Positions 8,665 to 17,277 of a stretch of 53,310 nucleotides of DNA are shown piece by piece. A model generated the notes under the pieces. The model saw only the letters and a list, made by a program, of their open reading frames with translations, searched no databases and had not been told where the DNA came from. Source of the stretch: CBFHOS01 sp965657645 (GTDB taxonomy: Bacteria > Pseudomonadota > Alphaproteobacteria > Puniceispirillales > Puniceispirillaceae); assembly GCA_965657645.1 (NCBI GenBank), contig CBFHOS010000012.1, positions 1 to 53,310 on the forward strand. Direction: 5' to 3'. Made by a program: the position numbers and the translations under genes. The number at the start of each line of letters is the position of its first letter. The first letter of the stretch is position 1.

Positions 8665-10616
8665 CCGCGGATGATTGTGACGCCCGCGGGTATAACGTCG
8701 CGTGATCCAACCAGAAATTCACCATCTAAACTATCGGGAATGCGGGCCGCATTCGGACCGTAATTTGTCACGATCAATAATGTGCCGCGCCGTCTCACAC
8801 GCAAATAATCAGGCATATCATGCAGAGCAATTGCCGCCTTTTGCATCTCGCCGCCAATGATCCCGCGCATCAAATTCTCGTCAACCCAACCCGTTAAATA
8901 GGCCCCGCGATTGCCGGAAACCAACAGGGGATCACCTGTCTCGCTTTGGCCTTCACCTGTGCCAGTGATCGTGCCGCGCTCGTGCCATAGGGATATTTCA
9001 CCTGTTTGCCCCTGCCATTCAACTGCCAATGGAAAACCAGCGGGGAGAGCGTCAATACGCTCTGCAATAAATCCAGTTAGATCGGCAATCGCACTGCCCG
9101 CAAGCTTTTCAGGAATTTGAAAATCACGCGTTTTGGCGGCGCTTCGCGGCCCAGCCAGAATCCGTGCGCCGCTAGCCGCCAAGCGTTCGGCTAGATCATC
9201 ACTGATATGCATCAAGGATGGGGCCAAGATAAGCTTGTAGCCATTGAGCGCATCATGGGGACCAATGATGTCAACATTGCCACCGTTCTGGCGAACAGCG
9301 CGGTATAGATCCAGCAAAAGTCTCAGATAATGAAAATCTGCAGTTTGGCCGTCCAACTTTGACATCTGATCAGCTTCATAATCATGGATGATGGCAATCT
9401 CGGCCTGTTCGATAGGTGGTACGTCAATCTTGGCTAATTCTGCGGCCACGATCTTTGCTTCTCCATGACCGATGGCTGGCTCATCATTGCGCAAGCGTAA
9501 GCCGGCATGCATCTGTTCTTGGGCAAAGGGGGCCTGACGCCATCTGAAATAGCTAACGACTTCCGCCCCATGCGCGATCGCTTCCCAGCTCCATAGCCGC
9601 ACCGCACCATCCGCTGGAATGACGTTTGAGCGCGCCCAGTTTACCGGCCCGGGCTGTTGCTCCATCACCCATAGACGGCCCATACCGCGATATAGATCAT
9701 GGTGAAATGCCTGAAAATCGGGGTCGCCCGTGCGCATGCAATCGCGGTGCAGATCAACATCTTTGCGCGCCTCTAATTGCATGTTCTGCAACATGCCCAG
9801 CGGATAGGAATCCCATGCCGCAATGTCCAAATCTTTGGCGACAGGGCGATGGTCAAATTGGTCGAAATTGCCCATGAAATTATGACTGACCGGCCGACCG
9901 GGGCTATTGGCGCGGATGATGTCAGTTTGTATCAAGTTAAATTCGGCTACGGCCTGACTGCTATACCGAAAGAAATCGAGAGCGCTGGCTGGGTTGGCTT
10001 CGGTCACTGTCAATATCGGTAATTCAACTTCATCAAAGCTGCGATATTCCATTGACCAGAACACATTGCCCCACGCCTCGTTCAACGCCCCGATCGTGCC
10101 ATAGCGCTGGGCGAGCCATTGGCGAAATCCGGCAAGGGCCGACGCGCAATAGGAAATAGCGGTGTCGTGACAGCCATATTCATTATCCGTCTGCCATGCA
10201 CCAACCGCCTCATGCTGGCCATAACGCGCGGCGACTAGGCGTGATATCCGTGCGCTTTCACGCCGGTATCCTTCATGGGCAAAACTATAATGGCGGCGTG
10301 AGCCAAATTTGCGCGGTGCCCCATCAGGCCCGATTGCAACCATGTCCGGCATCTGGTCAACAAGCCATTTTGGCGGGGTGGCGGTGGGCGTACACATGAC
10401 AATGCGCAATCCGGCCGAGCCCAGAATATCCACGGCGCGGTCGAGCCAGCCCCAATCAAAAATTCCGGGTGAGGGTTCTATGCGTGACCATGCAAATTCG
10501 GCAATGCGAACCCAGCTAAGCCCAGCGGCAACCATGTTCTGTGCATCGCTCTGCCATTGTTCTTCGGGCCAATGTTCAGGGTAATAACAAACCCCGAGCG
10601 TTGGCGCGGCGAACAT
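8661..10616 (-). CDS. Beta-galactosidase, glycoside hydrolase family 42
   Basis: About 651 residues, normal for GH42. It begins with the family signature LGVCYYPEHWPEEQW. The acid/base Glu is in QTDNEYG (E146) and the nucleophile Glu in VMEQQPGPVNW (E319). A trimerisation domain and a C-terminal beta domain follow. There is no signal peptide, so it should hydrolyse imported beta-galactosides in the cytoplasm. The chosen ATG at 10616 lies 22 bases after the ATPase gene; upstream in-frame ATGs at 10661 and 10676 would overlap that gene and add residues that do not look like the family. It forms a two-gene (-) operon with the ATPase and converges on galK. Confidence 0.93.
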   Translation of the reverse strand: MFAAPTLGVCYYPEHWPEEQWQSDAQNMVAAGLSWVRIAEFAWSRIEPSPGIFDWGWLDRAVDILGSAGLRIVMCTPTATPPKWLVDQMPDMVAIGPDGAPRKFGSRRHYSFAHEGYRRESARISRLVAARYGQHEAVGAWQTDNEYGCHDTAISYCASALAGFRQWLAQRYGTIGALNEAWGNVFWSMEYRSFDEVELPILTVTEANPASALDFFRYSSQAVAEFNLIQTDIIRANSPGRPVSHNFMGNFDQFDHRPVAKDLDIAAWDSYPLGMLQNMQLEARKDVDLHRDCMRTGDPDFQAFHHDLYRGMGRLWVMEQQPGPVNWARSNVIPADGAVRLWSWEAIAHGAEVVSYFRWRQAPFAQEQMHAGLRLRNDEPAIGHGEAKIVAAELAKIDVPPIEQAEIAIIHDYEADQMSKLDGQTADFHYLRLLLDLYRAVRQNGGNVDIIGPHDALNGYKLILAPSLMHISDDLAERLAASGARILAGPRSAAKTRDFQIPEKLAGSAIADLTGFIAERIDALPAGFPLAVEWQGQTGEISLWHERGTITGTGEGQSETGDPLLVSGNRGAYLTGWVDENLMRGIIGGEMQKAAIALHDMPDYLRVRRRGTLLIVTNYGPNAARIPDSLDGEFLVGSRDVIPAGVTIIRG

Positions 10617-10638
10617 GTCAGTTGCATCATCCAAGGGC

Positions 10639-11670
10639 CTAGAGTGCCCTTGTGTCGGCATCGAATAGATGCACATTGCCGTTATCGGCGGCGAGATGGA
10701 TGTCTTTGCCCAGCGTTAGATCAGCCGATGATTCAAGCTTTGCCGTTACTTCGCCGCCAGCACCTGTATCAATATAGGCCAGCGCATATTCGCCCAATTG
10801 TTCAACATGGCGCAATGTGCCGCTCAACAGGGCCTTGGCGGCTGTGGTTTGTGACAGATGTTCGGGGCGCACACCCAAAAATGCCGCAGATTTGTTTTTA
10901 GACACCTTGGCGATTGCTGCAGTGCGCACACCCTCGCTAAGCGGTAGGACGTTCATTTTCGGGCTGCCAATAAACTCGGCAACAAACTTGTTTACCGGTG
11001 AATTATAGAGCTCCAGCGGGGTTCCCACCTGTTCTACACGTCCGGCGTTTAGCACAACAATCCGGTCGGCCAATGTCATCGCCTCAACCTGATCATGGGT
11101 CACATAGATCATCGTGGCATCGAGCTGTTCATGTAGTTTTGCAATTTCAATCCGTGTCTGTACGCGCAGGGCGGCGTCAAGGTTCGATAATGGTTCATCG
11201 AATAGAAACACCTTTGGCTTGCGCACGATGGCGCGGCCAATGGCAACACGTTGACGCTGACCACCGGATAAATGTTTTGGCAAACGATCAAGATATTCTG
11301 TCACCTGCAAGCTATCGGCGGCGGCGCGCACGCGGCTATCAATCTCGTCTTTCGGCAATTTGCTCTGGCGCAGGCCAAACGCCATATTTTCATAAACGGT
11401 CATATGCGGATAAAGCGCGTATGATTGAAACACCATCGATAGACCACGCTCGGCCGGTACAACGTCATTGACGATTTCATTATCAATGGTCAACGTGCCC
11501 TCAGTGATTTCTTCCAGCCCAGCAATCATCCGTAGCAATGTTGATTTGCCGCATCCAGACGGGCCCACAAAGACAACAAACTCTCCAGAATTGATAGAGA
11601 GATCTACGCCGAAAATAACGCGCGTTTTGTCATAGTCTTTGACGATGTCGGTAAGGTTGAGATCTGCCAC
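10639..11670 (-). CDS. ABC transporter ATP-binding protein, MalK/UgpC type
   Basis: A 343-residue ATPase that powers a CUT1 sugar importer. Walker A is GPSGCGKST (residues 36-44), the signature is LSGGQ (134-138) and Walker B is VFLFDEP (154-160), followed by H-loop VTHD and a C-terminal TOBE-type regulatory domain. The frame can be extended to a TTG at 11706, but the GTG at 11670 has GGGAAA upstream and gives the usual family start (ADLNLTDIVKDYD), so it is preferred. It is separated from its permeases and co-transcribed with the beta-galactosidase. It is probably the shared ATPase for the galactoside importer, though MalK-type ATPases can serve several importers. Confidence 0.92.
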   Translation of the reverse strand: MADLNLTDIVKDYDKTRVIFGVDLSINSGEFVVFVGPSGCGKSTLLRMIAGLEEITEGTLTIDNEIVNDVVPAERGLSMVFQSYALYPHMTVYENMAFGLRQSKLPKDEIDSRVRAAADSLQVTEYLDRLPKHLSGGQRQRVAIGRAIVRKPKVFLFDEPLSNLDAALRVQTRIEIAKLHEQLDATMIYVTHDQVEAMTLADRIVVLNAGRVEQVGTPLELYNSPVNKFVAEFIGSPKMNVLPLSEGVRTAAIAKVSKNKSAAFLGVRPEHLSQTTAAKALLSGTLRHVEQLGEYALAYIDTGAGGEVTAKLESSADLTLGKDIHLAADNGNVHLFDADTRAL

Positions 11671-11820
11671 GATATGTTTCCCATTTGTTGGCTGTTCGAG
11701 CGGCAAATACGCACGCTACCACACGATTTTATGTGCATAACTGTAGCGAAATGTAATCAGTGATGTCAAACAATCGCCAGTGCAAAATAGGGTGCTGGCA
11801 CTAGATTTTTTCACGCAAAT

Positions 11821-11854
11821 CCAACGGCCAAAAGAGCATGCTTCGGGCCGTTGG
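11821..11854. other. Hairpin between hemH and the ATPase operon
   Basis: A perfect 9-bp inverted repeat, CCAACGGCC and GGCCGTTGG, with a 16-base loop that itself contains AGCATGCT. It lies about 25 bases past the hemH stop on the minus strand. No adjacent T-run follows, so it may be a rho-dependent or weak terminator. The 172-bp gap 11707-11878 must also hold the promoter of the ATPase gene, which I could not assign. Confidence 0.5.
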
Positions 11855-11878
11855 TTATCCAATAATAAAGGGGGGATT

Positions 11879-12916
11879 TTATTTTATATCTATCCAACCT
11901 GATAGATTTTCGATGGCGACTTCCTCGATCACCTTCATTCCGTCTTTGCTGTCATTCAGACACGGAATATAGGTGAATGTCTCGCCGCCATGTTCGATAA
12001 ATTCTTCATGCAATTCGATATCGAGTTCGTCGAGCGTTTCGAGGCAATCGGCGACAAATCCGGGGGCCATGATCATCACATGCTTGGCACCATCCTCGGC
12101 CAATTGCACCACGCTTTTGTCGGTATAGGGCTGGAGCCAAGGCTCTGAGCCAAAGCGTGACTGGAAGGTGGCGTGAAACGTCTTTTCGTCCCAGCCAAGC
12201 TCCTCACGCAGTAATCGCGCGGTTTTCATGCATTGGCAGTGATACGGATCGCCCGCCATATGATAGCTCTTTGGCACGCCATGGAAGGAAATAACCAACG
12301 CATCGGGCTTGCCCTTGGCCTTTACCGCGGCCCGCACGGATTTGGCCAATGCCTTGATATAGACTGGGCTGTCATGCCATGGCGGCACGGTACGAATGGC
12401 TGGTTGCCAGCGCTTTTCCAAGGCCCATTTATAAACCTCGTCATTAACCGTGGCGGTGGTCGAGGCGGCATATTGTGGATAGAGCGGCATGATAACAATC
12501 TGGCTACATCCACGATCCTGCAATGATTGCATCTGGTCGGGAATGGACGGATTGCCATAGCGCATCGCGTAATCGGTAACCAAATCATCGCGCTTTAGCA
12601 CTTTTGCCACATGTTCACCCTGTAGCCGCGTGATCTTGCGCAGTGGCGAGCCGTCGGGATCATCCTTGAGCCAAATACGCGCATAGGCCTCGCCTGATTT
12701 TTTCGGCCGCACATTCAAAATGATACCATTGAGGATTAGCCACCATAACAGGCGCGGGACTTCGATAACGCGCCGGTCAGACAGAAATTGTTTAAGGTAA
12801 CGCCGCATCGATTTTTTATCGGTGCCGTCAGGCGTTCCAAGATTAACCAGCAATAGGCCGGTCTTGCCGCGTCCTGGAAAATGCGGATGGTCATCTGGCT
12901 TTTTGTTTAATGGCAT
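11879..12916 (-). CDS. hemH: Ferrochelatase
   Basis: HemH inserts Fe2+ into protoporphyrin IX, the last step of protohaem synthesis. Family motifs are GLLLVNLGTPDG at the N-terminus, the metal-binding His in VISFHGVPKSY, and the conserved acidic stretch FGSEPWLQPYTD. Length (about 345 residues) is normal. ATG 12916 is preferred because GGGGAT precedes it and the residues before it (MFVTARGCA) are not family-like; ATG 12943 is an alternative. hemA lies just upstream on the same strand with a 118-bp gap, so both ends of the haem pathway may be co-transcribed. Confidence 0.93.
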   Translation of the reverse strand: MPLNKKPDDHPHFPGRGKTGLLLVNLGTPDGTDKKSMRRYLKQFLSDRRVIEVPRLLWWLILNGIILNVRPKKSGEAYARIWLKDDPDGSPLRKITRLQGEHVAKVLKRDDLVTDYAMRYGNPSIPDQMQSLQDRGCSQIVIMPLYPQYAASTTATVNDEVYKWALEKRWQPAIRTVPPWHDSPVYIKALAKSVRAAVKAKGKPDALVISFHGVPKSYHMAGDPYHCQCMKTARLLREELGWDEKTFHATFQSRFGSEPWLQPYTDKSVVQLAEDGAKHVMIMAPGFVADCLETLDELDIELHEEFIEHGGETFTYIPCLNDSKDGMKVIEEVAIENLSGWIDIK

Positions 12917-13020
12917 CGCGCATCCCCGTGCGGTAACAAACATAATAATCGCTTAGAGTGATAATGTAGGAAGCGCGGCCCGAATGTTCCAGCGGCAAAG
13001 GTGCAAAAACAGGCCAATGA

Positions 13021-13036
13021 TAGCAATTAATTGCTA
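13021..13036. other. Perfect 16-bp palindrome at the hemA stop codon
   Basis: TAGCAATTAATTGCTA is fully self-complementary. On the minus strand its first three bases are the hemA stop codon. It could form a short hairpin or cruciform, or be a protein site between hemA and hemH. Confidence 0.6.
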
Positions 13037-14263
13037 GGCGCTACCGCTTGCCTGTTCGCGCTCATTGGCGACCTGCACCAATACGATAGACAGAGCCTCG
13101 ACCAATTCATCAATCATCTGGTCAGTATGCAACGGGCCGGGGGTCAGGCGCAGGCGCTCTGTTCCGCGCGGCACAGTCGGGTAATTGATCGGCTGGACAT
13201 AAATGTCATGTTCTTCGAGCAATAGCTGGCAGATCCGTGTAGTCGCGGCGGCATCGCCAATCATCACCGGCACAATATGCGTAGAGCTGTTGAGGATCGG
13301 AATATCAGCCGCCCGCGCCTTTGCCCGCAATTGATTGGCTTGGCGCTGTTGGGCCTCACGTTCTTGGCTATTATTGCGCAGATATTTGACCGACGCATGC
13401 GCACCAGCCGCCAATGCCGGCGGTAGGGCGGTGGTAAAGATAAAGCCAGAACCGTTGGAGCGAACCACGTCAATGATCACTTCATCAGCCGCGATATAAC
13501 CGCCAACAACGCCATAGGCCTTGCCGAGCGTGCCTTGAATGATATCGATTTGGTCCTCAAGGCCGCGTTCCTGGGCAATACCGCCACCTTGGTTGCCATA
13601 CATGCCAACCGCATGGACCTCGTCTAGATAGGTCAGCGCGTTATATTTACGCGCCAGTGCCGCGATCTCGGCGATAGGTCCGGTGTCGCCATCCATTGAA
13701 TAAACGGATTCGAAAATGATAATCTTGGGGCGATCGAGGGGTTGCTGGGCCAGTAATTCTTCGAGGTGAGCAACGTCATTATGCCGGAAAATAGCTTTCT
13801 CAACCCGCGCATAACGGATCCCTGAAATGATAGATGCGTGGTTCATTTCATCAGAAAACACAATACAATTAGGTAGTTGCATGGCAAGGGCGCTGATCGC
13901 GGCCTCATTCGCCACATAGCCGCTGGTCAAGACCAGTGCTTTCTTTTTACCGTGGAGTGCGGCTAGTTCAGCCTCTAAATCGACGATGGCGCTACTCGTG
14001 CCCGAAATGTTGCGGGTGCCACCAGCGCCAGTACCATGCAGATTAACCGCGCCAGACATGGCGGCCACAACAGCGGGATGCTGACCCATTCCCAGATAAT
14101 CATTCGAGCACCAAACCGTAACCGGCCGATCACCATTCGCACCCCGATAGGTGGCCACAGGATGGCCGCCGGTAATGCGTTCCAACTCGACAAACCGGCG
14201 GTACCGACTCTCGCTTTTGAGCTGGTTCAGATTGCTTTCGAAAAGGGAACGGTAATCCAACAT
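13034..14263 (-). CDS. hemA: 5-aminolevulinate synthase
   Basis: A PLP enzyme condensing glycine and succinyl-CoA to 5-aminolevulinate, the first committed step of tetrapyrrole synthesis by the C4 route used by alphaproteobacteria. Motifs: CSNDYLGMG, GTGAGGTRNISGTS, the PLP-holding DEVHAVGMYG, and the Schiff-base lysine in GTLGKAYG. With the ATG at 14263 that lysine is residue 248, the number it has in characterised alphaproteobacterial enzymes, and AAAGAGA lies upstream; this start is preferred over the ATG at 14284. Length 409. Confidence 0.96.
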   Translation of the reverse strand: MLDYRSLFESNLNQLKSESRYRRFVELERITGGHPVATYRGANGDRPVTVWCSNDYLGMGQHPAVVAAMSGAVNLHGTGAGGTRNISGTSSAIVDLEAELAALHGKKKALVLTSGYVANEAAISALAMQLPNCIVFSDEMNHASIISGIRYARVEKAIFRHNDVAHLEELLAQQPLDRPKIIIFESVYSMDGDTGPIAEIAALARKYNALTYLDEVHAVGMYGNQGGGIAQERGLEDQIDIIQGTLGKAYGVVGGYIAADEVIIDVVRSNGSGFIFTTALPPALAAGAHASVKYLRNNSQEREAQQRQANQLRAKARAADIPILNSSTHIVPVMIGDAAATTRICQLLLEEHDIYVQPINYPTVPRGTERLRLTPGPLHTDQMIDELVEALSIVLVQVANEREQASGSA

Positions 14264-14430
14264 CAGGTCTCTTTCATCGCCCATCTAGCCATGTTGTTCT
14301 CTGGTAAAGAGATGTCTTTTAATAATGTATTCCAAGCCGTGCCGATAGGGTTTTTGCCTTGGCCATGCGTGTGGTAACGCGGATGTGATACGCGATCCAT
14401 GTGACAATGGGTAGCACTATCTACAAAAAT

Positions 14431-14466
14431 AGTAAAACCTATTGAAATGTTTATACAAAAATAGGT
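14431..14466 (-). terminator. Candidate terminator of the formate dehydrogenase operon
   Basis: On the minus strand, ACCTATT and AATAGGT pair across a 16-base loop, followed by TTTACTATTTTT. It starts 11 bases after the stop of the catalytic subunit. The stem is AT-rich, so efficiency is uncertain. Confidence 0.45.
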
Positions 14467-14476
14467 GCATCGCGGA

Positions 14477-17245
14477 TTACTCTGCCGCGATGTCACCAAC
14501 AATTTCTATCCGTGCCGCGGCAAATTTCAATTCTGGTATTTTGCCATATGGATCCAGCGCCGGATTAGTCAGGTAGTTTGCTGGTGCCTCATAGAAACAA
14601 AATGGCACGAAAATCATCCCGCTCGGCAATTTTGGATCCACTCTGGCGGCAAGCTCGATCTCGCCGCGGCGTGTCACGACCCGCACCATATCACCGGCTG
14701 ACGCCTGCAGGTTAAGCAGGGTTTCAGGGGCCATATGAACTTCGGGCTCCGGCTCCAGCGCATCGAGCACAGAGGCCCGCCGCGTCATTGATCCGGTGTG
14801 CCAATGTTCGAGCAAACGCCCTGTGGTCAGAACGATCGGAAATTCATCATCCGGTATTTCGTTCGGCGGCAGAACATCGGCAGGGGTCATCCGCCCACGC
14901 CCAGAAGGGGTTGGGAAACCGTCGCCAAAAATGACGTCCTGTCCTTCGCTATCTTCATCCGCGCATGGATAGGTAACCGCGCCCTGATCCTCTAGCCGGT
15001 CCCAACTAATACCGGTTAGAGACGGCATCACCAGCCGCATTTCACCAAAAATATCGCGGGGATGGGTGTATGACCAATCAAGCCCCATGCGTTTCGCCAG
15101 TTCCTGAATGATCCACCAATCTTGCTGGGCGTCACCCGGCGGGTTAATGGCCTTGCGGCCCATCTGGACGCGCCGATCGGTATTGGTAAAGGTGCCATCC
15201 TTTTCCGGAAAGGCCGAGGCAGGCAGAATAACATCGGCAAATGCCGCGGTTTCGGTCATGAAGATATCTTGAACAACAAGAATATCGAGATTGGCGAGGG
15301 CGGCGCGTGCATGCGCCTGATCGGGGTCAGACATGGCCGGATTTTCGCCCATTACATACATCGCCTTGATCGATCCATCATAGGCCGCATCGGTAATTTC
15401 AACGACGGTTAGGCCCTTTTCCTGATCCAGTTTCATGCCCCATAAATTTTCGTATTTAGCCCGAATATCTGGGTCCGTTACCGGCTGGTAATCGGGGAAA
15501 AACATCGGAATGAGGCCGGCGTCAGAGGCGCCTTGAACATTGTTCTGTCCGCGCAATGGATGCAATCCAGCACCGGGTTTACCAACATTACCAGTGAGCA
15601 AGGCCAGCGAAATCAGACAGCGCGAATTATCCGTGCCGTGCGTGTGCTGGGAAATACCCATACCCCAGAAAATCATCGCCGCATTGGCATTGGCATAGCC
15701 GCGTGCCGTGTCCCGAATAACCGCAGGATCAATGCCGCAAATGGGCGCCATTGCCTCTGGCGTGGTGGCGGCTGTGCGTTCTTTCAGATCGGCAAAGCCT
15801 TCGGTGTGCTTGGTTACATAATCCTGATCAAACAGCTCTTCGGTGATGATCACATTGATCATCGCGTTCAACAGCGCAACGTCAGTGCCGGGGGTGAAAT
15901 TGAGTGAGCCGGTTGCATAACGGTCCAGATGCTGGCCGCGCGGATCCATCACATACAGACGCGCCCCATCAACCGCGGCGTTCTTGATAAAGGTCGCCGC
16001 CACCGGATGATTGACCGTTGGATTGGCCCCGATAACGATGATCGCATCGGAATTACGGCATTCAGAAAAAGATGCTGTCACCGCGCCAGAGCCGATATTC
16101 TCCAACAACGCCGACACAGACGAGGCATGACAAAGGCGGGTGCAATGATCGACATTATTCGTGCCAAAGCCGGTGCGCACCAGCTTTTGCACAAGATAGG
16201 CTTCTTCGTTACTACCCTTGGCCGAACCAAAGCCAGACATCGCTGATGGGCCGTGAGTATCACGGATATGGGTAAATTTAGACGCCGCCAGATCGAGCGC
16301 CTCGTCCCAGCTAGCCTCTCTAAAATGGGTGAGGGGATTGGCCGGATCAAACGGCATTGATTGGCTCTTTGGCACGTCATCACGCCGGATTAATGGCTTT
16401 GTCAGACGCTCTGGATTGGCCACATAATCAAAACCATAGCGGCCCTTTACACAAAGGCGGCTTTTATTCGCCGGACCATCACGGCCAGATACCGCAACGA
16501 TGGCGTCATCCTTCACCGAAAAGGTCAACTGGCACCCGACGCCGCAATAGGGGCATACCGAATCCACATGGCTGTCCGGCGTGATTGCCAGATGCTGGGC
16601 CTCATCGAGCAGGGTTTTTGGCATGAGCGCACCGGTTGGACAGGCCTGCACACATTCACCGCACCCAACACAGGTGCTCTGGCCCATATCATCGCCAAAA
16701 TCGAACACGATATGCGCGTCGGCGCCGCGTCCAGCAAGACCGATAACGTCATTGACCTGAACCTCACGGCACGCCCGCACACATAGCCCGCATTGGATAC
16801 AGGCATCCATATTGACCGCAATCGCTGGATGGCTGCTGTCGGGCTCGGGGGATAGACGGGCGGGAAAGCGGCCTGTCTCCACATCCTGTTCTTCGGCATA
16901 TTTCCATAATTCAGATTGCGGGTCATGCGCGGCGGCGCGCGCTGGCTGGTCCGAGACCAATAGTTCCATCACCATTTTACGCGCGGTTTTGGCCCGGTGG
17001 TTTTGCGAATTGACCACCATCCCATCGCTAGGTGTGCGGATACAAGACGCGGCAAGCACGCGCTCACCCTCAATTTCAACCATACAAGCGCGGCAGTTAC
17101 CATCGGCGCGATAGCCGTTATCATCCTTATAGCAAAGATGCGGAATATCGGTGCCTTCACGCTGAGCAACTTGCCAGATAGTCTCGCCCTCATTGGCGGT
17201 AATCTCCGCCCCGTCGAGCGTAAAGGTGATTTTGCTGTCAGTCAT
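14477..17245 (-). CDS. fdh1A: NAD-linked formate dehydrogenase, catalytic (molybdenum/tungsten bis-MGD) subunit
   Basis: A 922-residue subunit that oxidises formate to CO2. In order: an N-terminal [2Fe-2S] domain (C38, C51, C54, C68); two [4Fe-4S] motifs (CIQCGLCVRAC and CVGCGECVQAC); a [4Fe-4S] site next to the cofactor (CPYCGVGCQ, C231/C234/C238, plus C265); and the bis-MGD domain. The metal ligand is the Cys of RLCHASS (C372) followed by His373, where some relatives carry selenocysteine. The layout matches FdsA/Fdh1A of soluble NAD-dependent enzymes. It is 32 bases downstream of its diaphorase partner. Metal choice (Mo or W) cannot be told from sequence. The fdhD sulfurtransferase usually needed is not in the window. 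Confidence 0.92.
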   Translation of the reverse strand: MTDSKITFTLDGAEITANEGETIWQVAQREGTDIPHLCYKDDNGYRADGNCRACMVEIEGERVLAASCIRTPSDGMVVNSQNHRAKTARKMVMELLVSDQPARAAAHDPQSELWKYAEEQDVETGRFPARLSPEPDSSHPAIAVNMDACIQCGLCVRACREVQVNDVIGLAGRGADAHIVFDFGDDMGQSTCVGCGECVQACPTGALMPKTLLDEAQHLAITPDSHVDSVCPYCGVGCQLTFSVKDDAIVAVSGRDGPANKSRLCVKGRYGFDYVANPERLTKPLIRRDDVPKSQSMPFDPANPLTHFREASWDEALDLAASKFTHIRDTHGPSAMSGFGSAKGSNEEAYLVQKLVRTGFGTNNVDHCTRLCHASSVSALLENIGSGAVTASFSECRNSDAIIVIGANPTVNHPVAATFIKNAAVDGARLYVMDPRGQHLDRYATGSLNFTPGTDVALLNAMINVIITEELFDQDYVTKHTEGFADLKERTAATTPEAMAPICGIDPAVIRDTARGYANANAAMIFWGMGISQHTHGTDNSRCLISLALLTGNVGKPGAGLHPLRGQNNVQGASDAGLIPMFFPDYQPVTDPDIRAKYENLWGMKLDQEKGLTVVEITDAAYDGSIKAMYVMGENPAMSDPDQAHARAALANLDILVVQDIFMTETAAFADVILPASAFPEKDGTFTNTDRRVQMGRKAINPPGDAQQDWWIIQELAKRMGLDWSYTHPRDIFGEMRLVMPSLTGISWDRLEDQGAVTYPCADEDSEGQDVIFGDGFPTPSGRGRMTPADVLPPNEIPDDEFPIVLTTGRLLEHWHTGSMTRRASVLDALEPEPEVHMAPETLLNLQASAGDMVRVVTRRGEIELAARVDPKLPSGMIFVPFCFYEAPANYLTNPALDPYGKIPELKFAAARIEIVGDIAAE

Positions 17246-17277
17246 AATGCCCCCAAATTTGTAACTTGGCTTGATGC

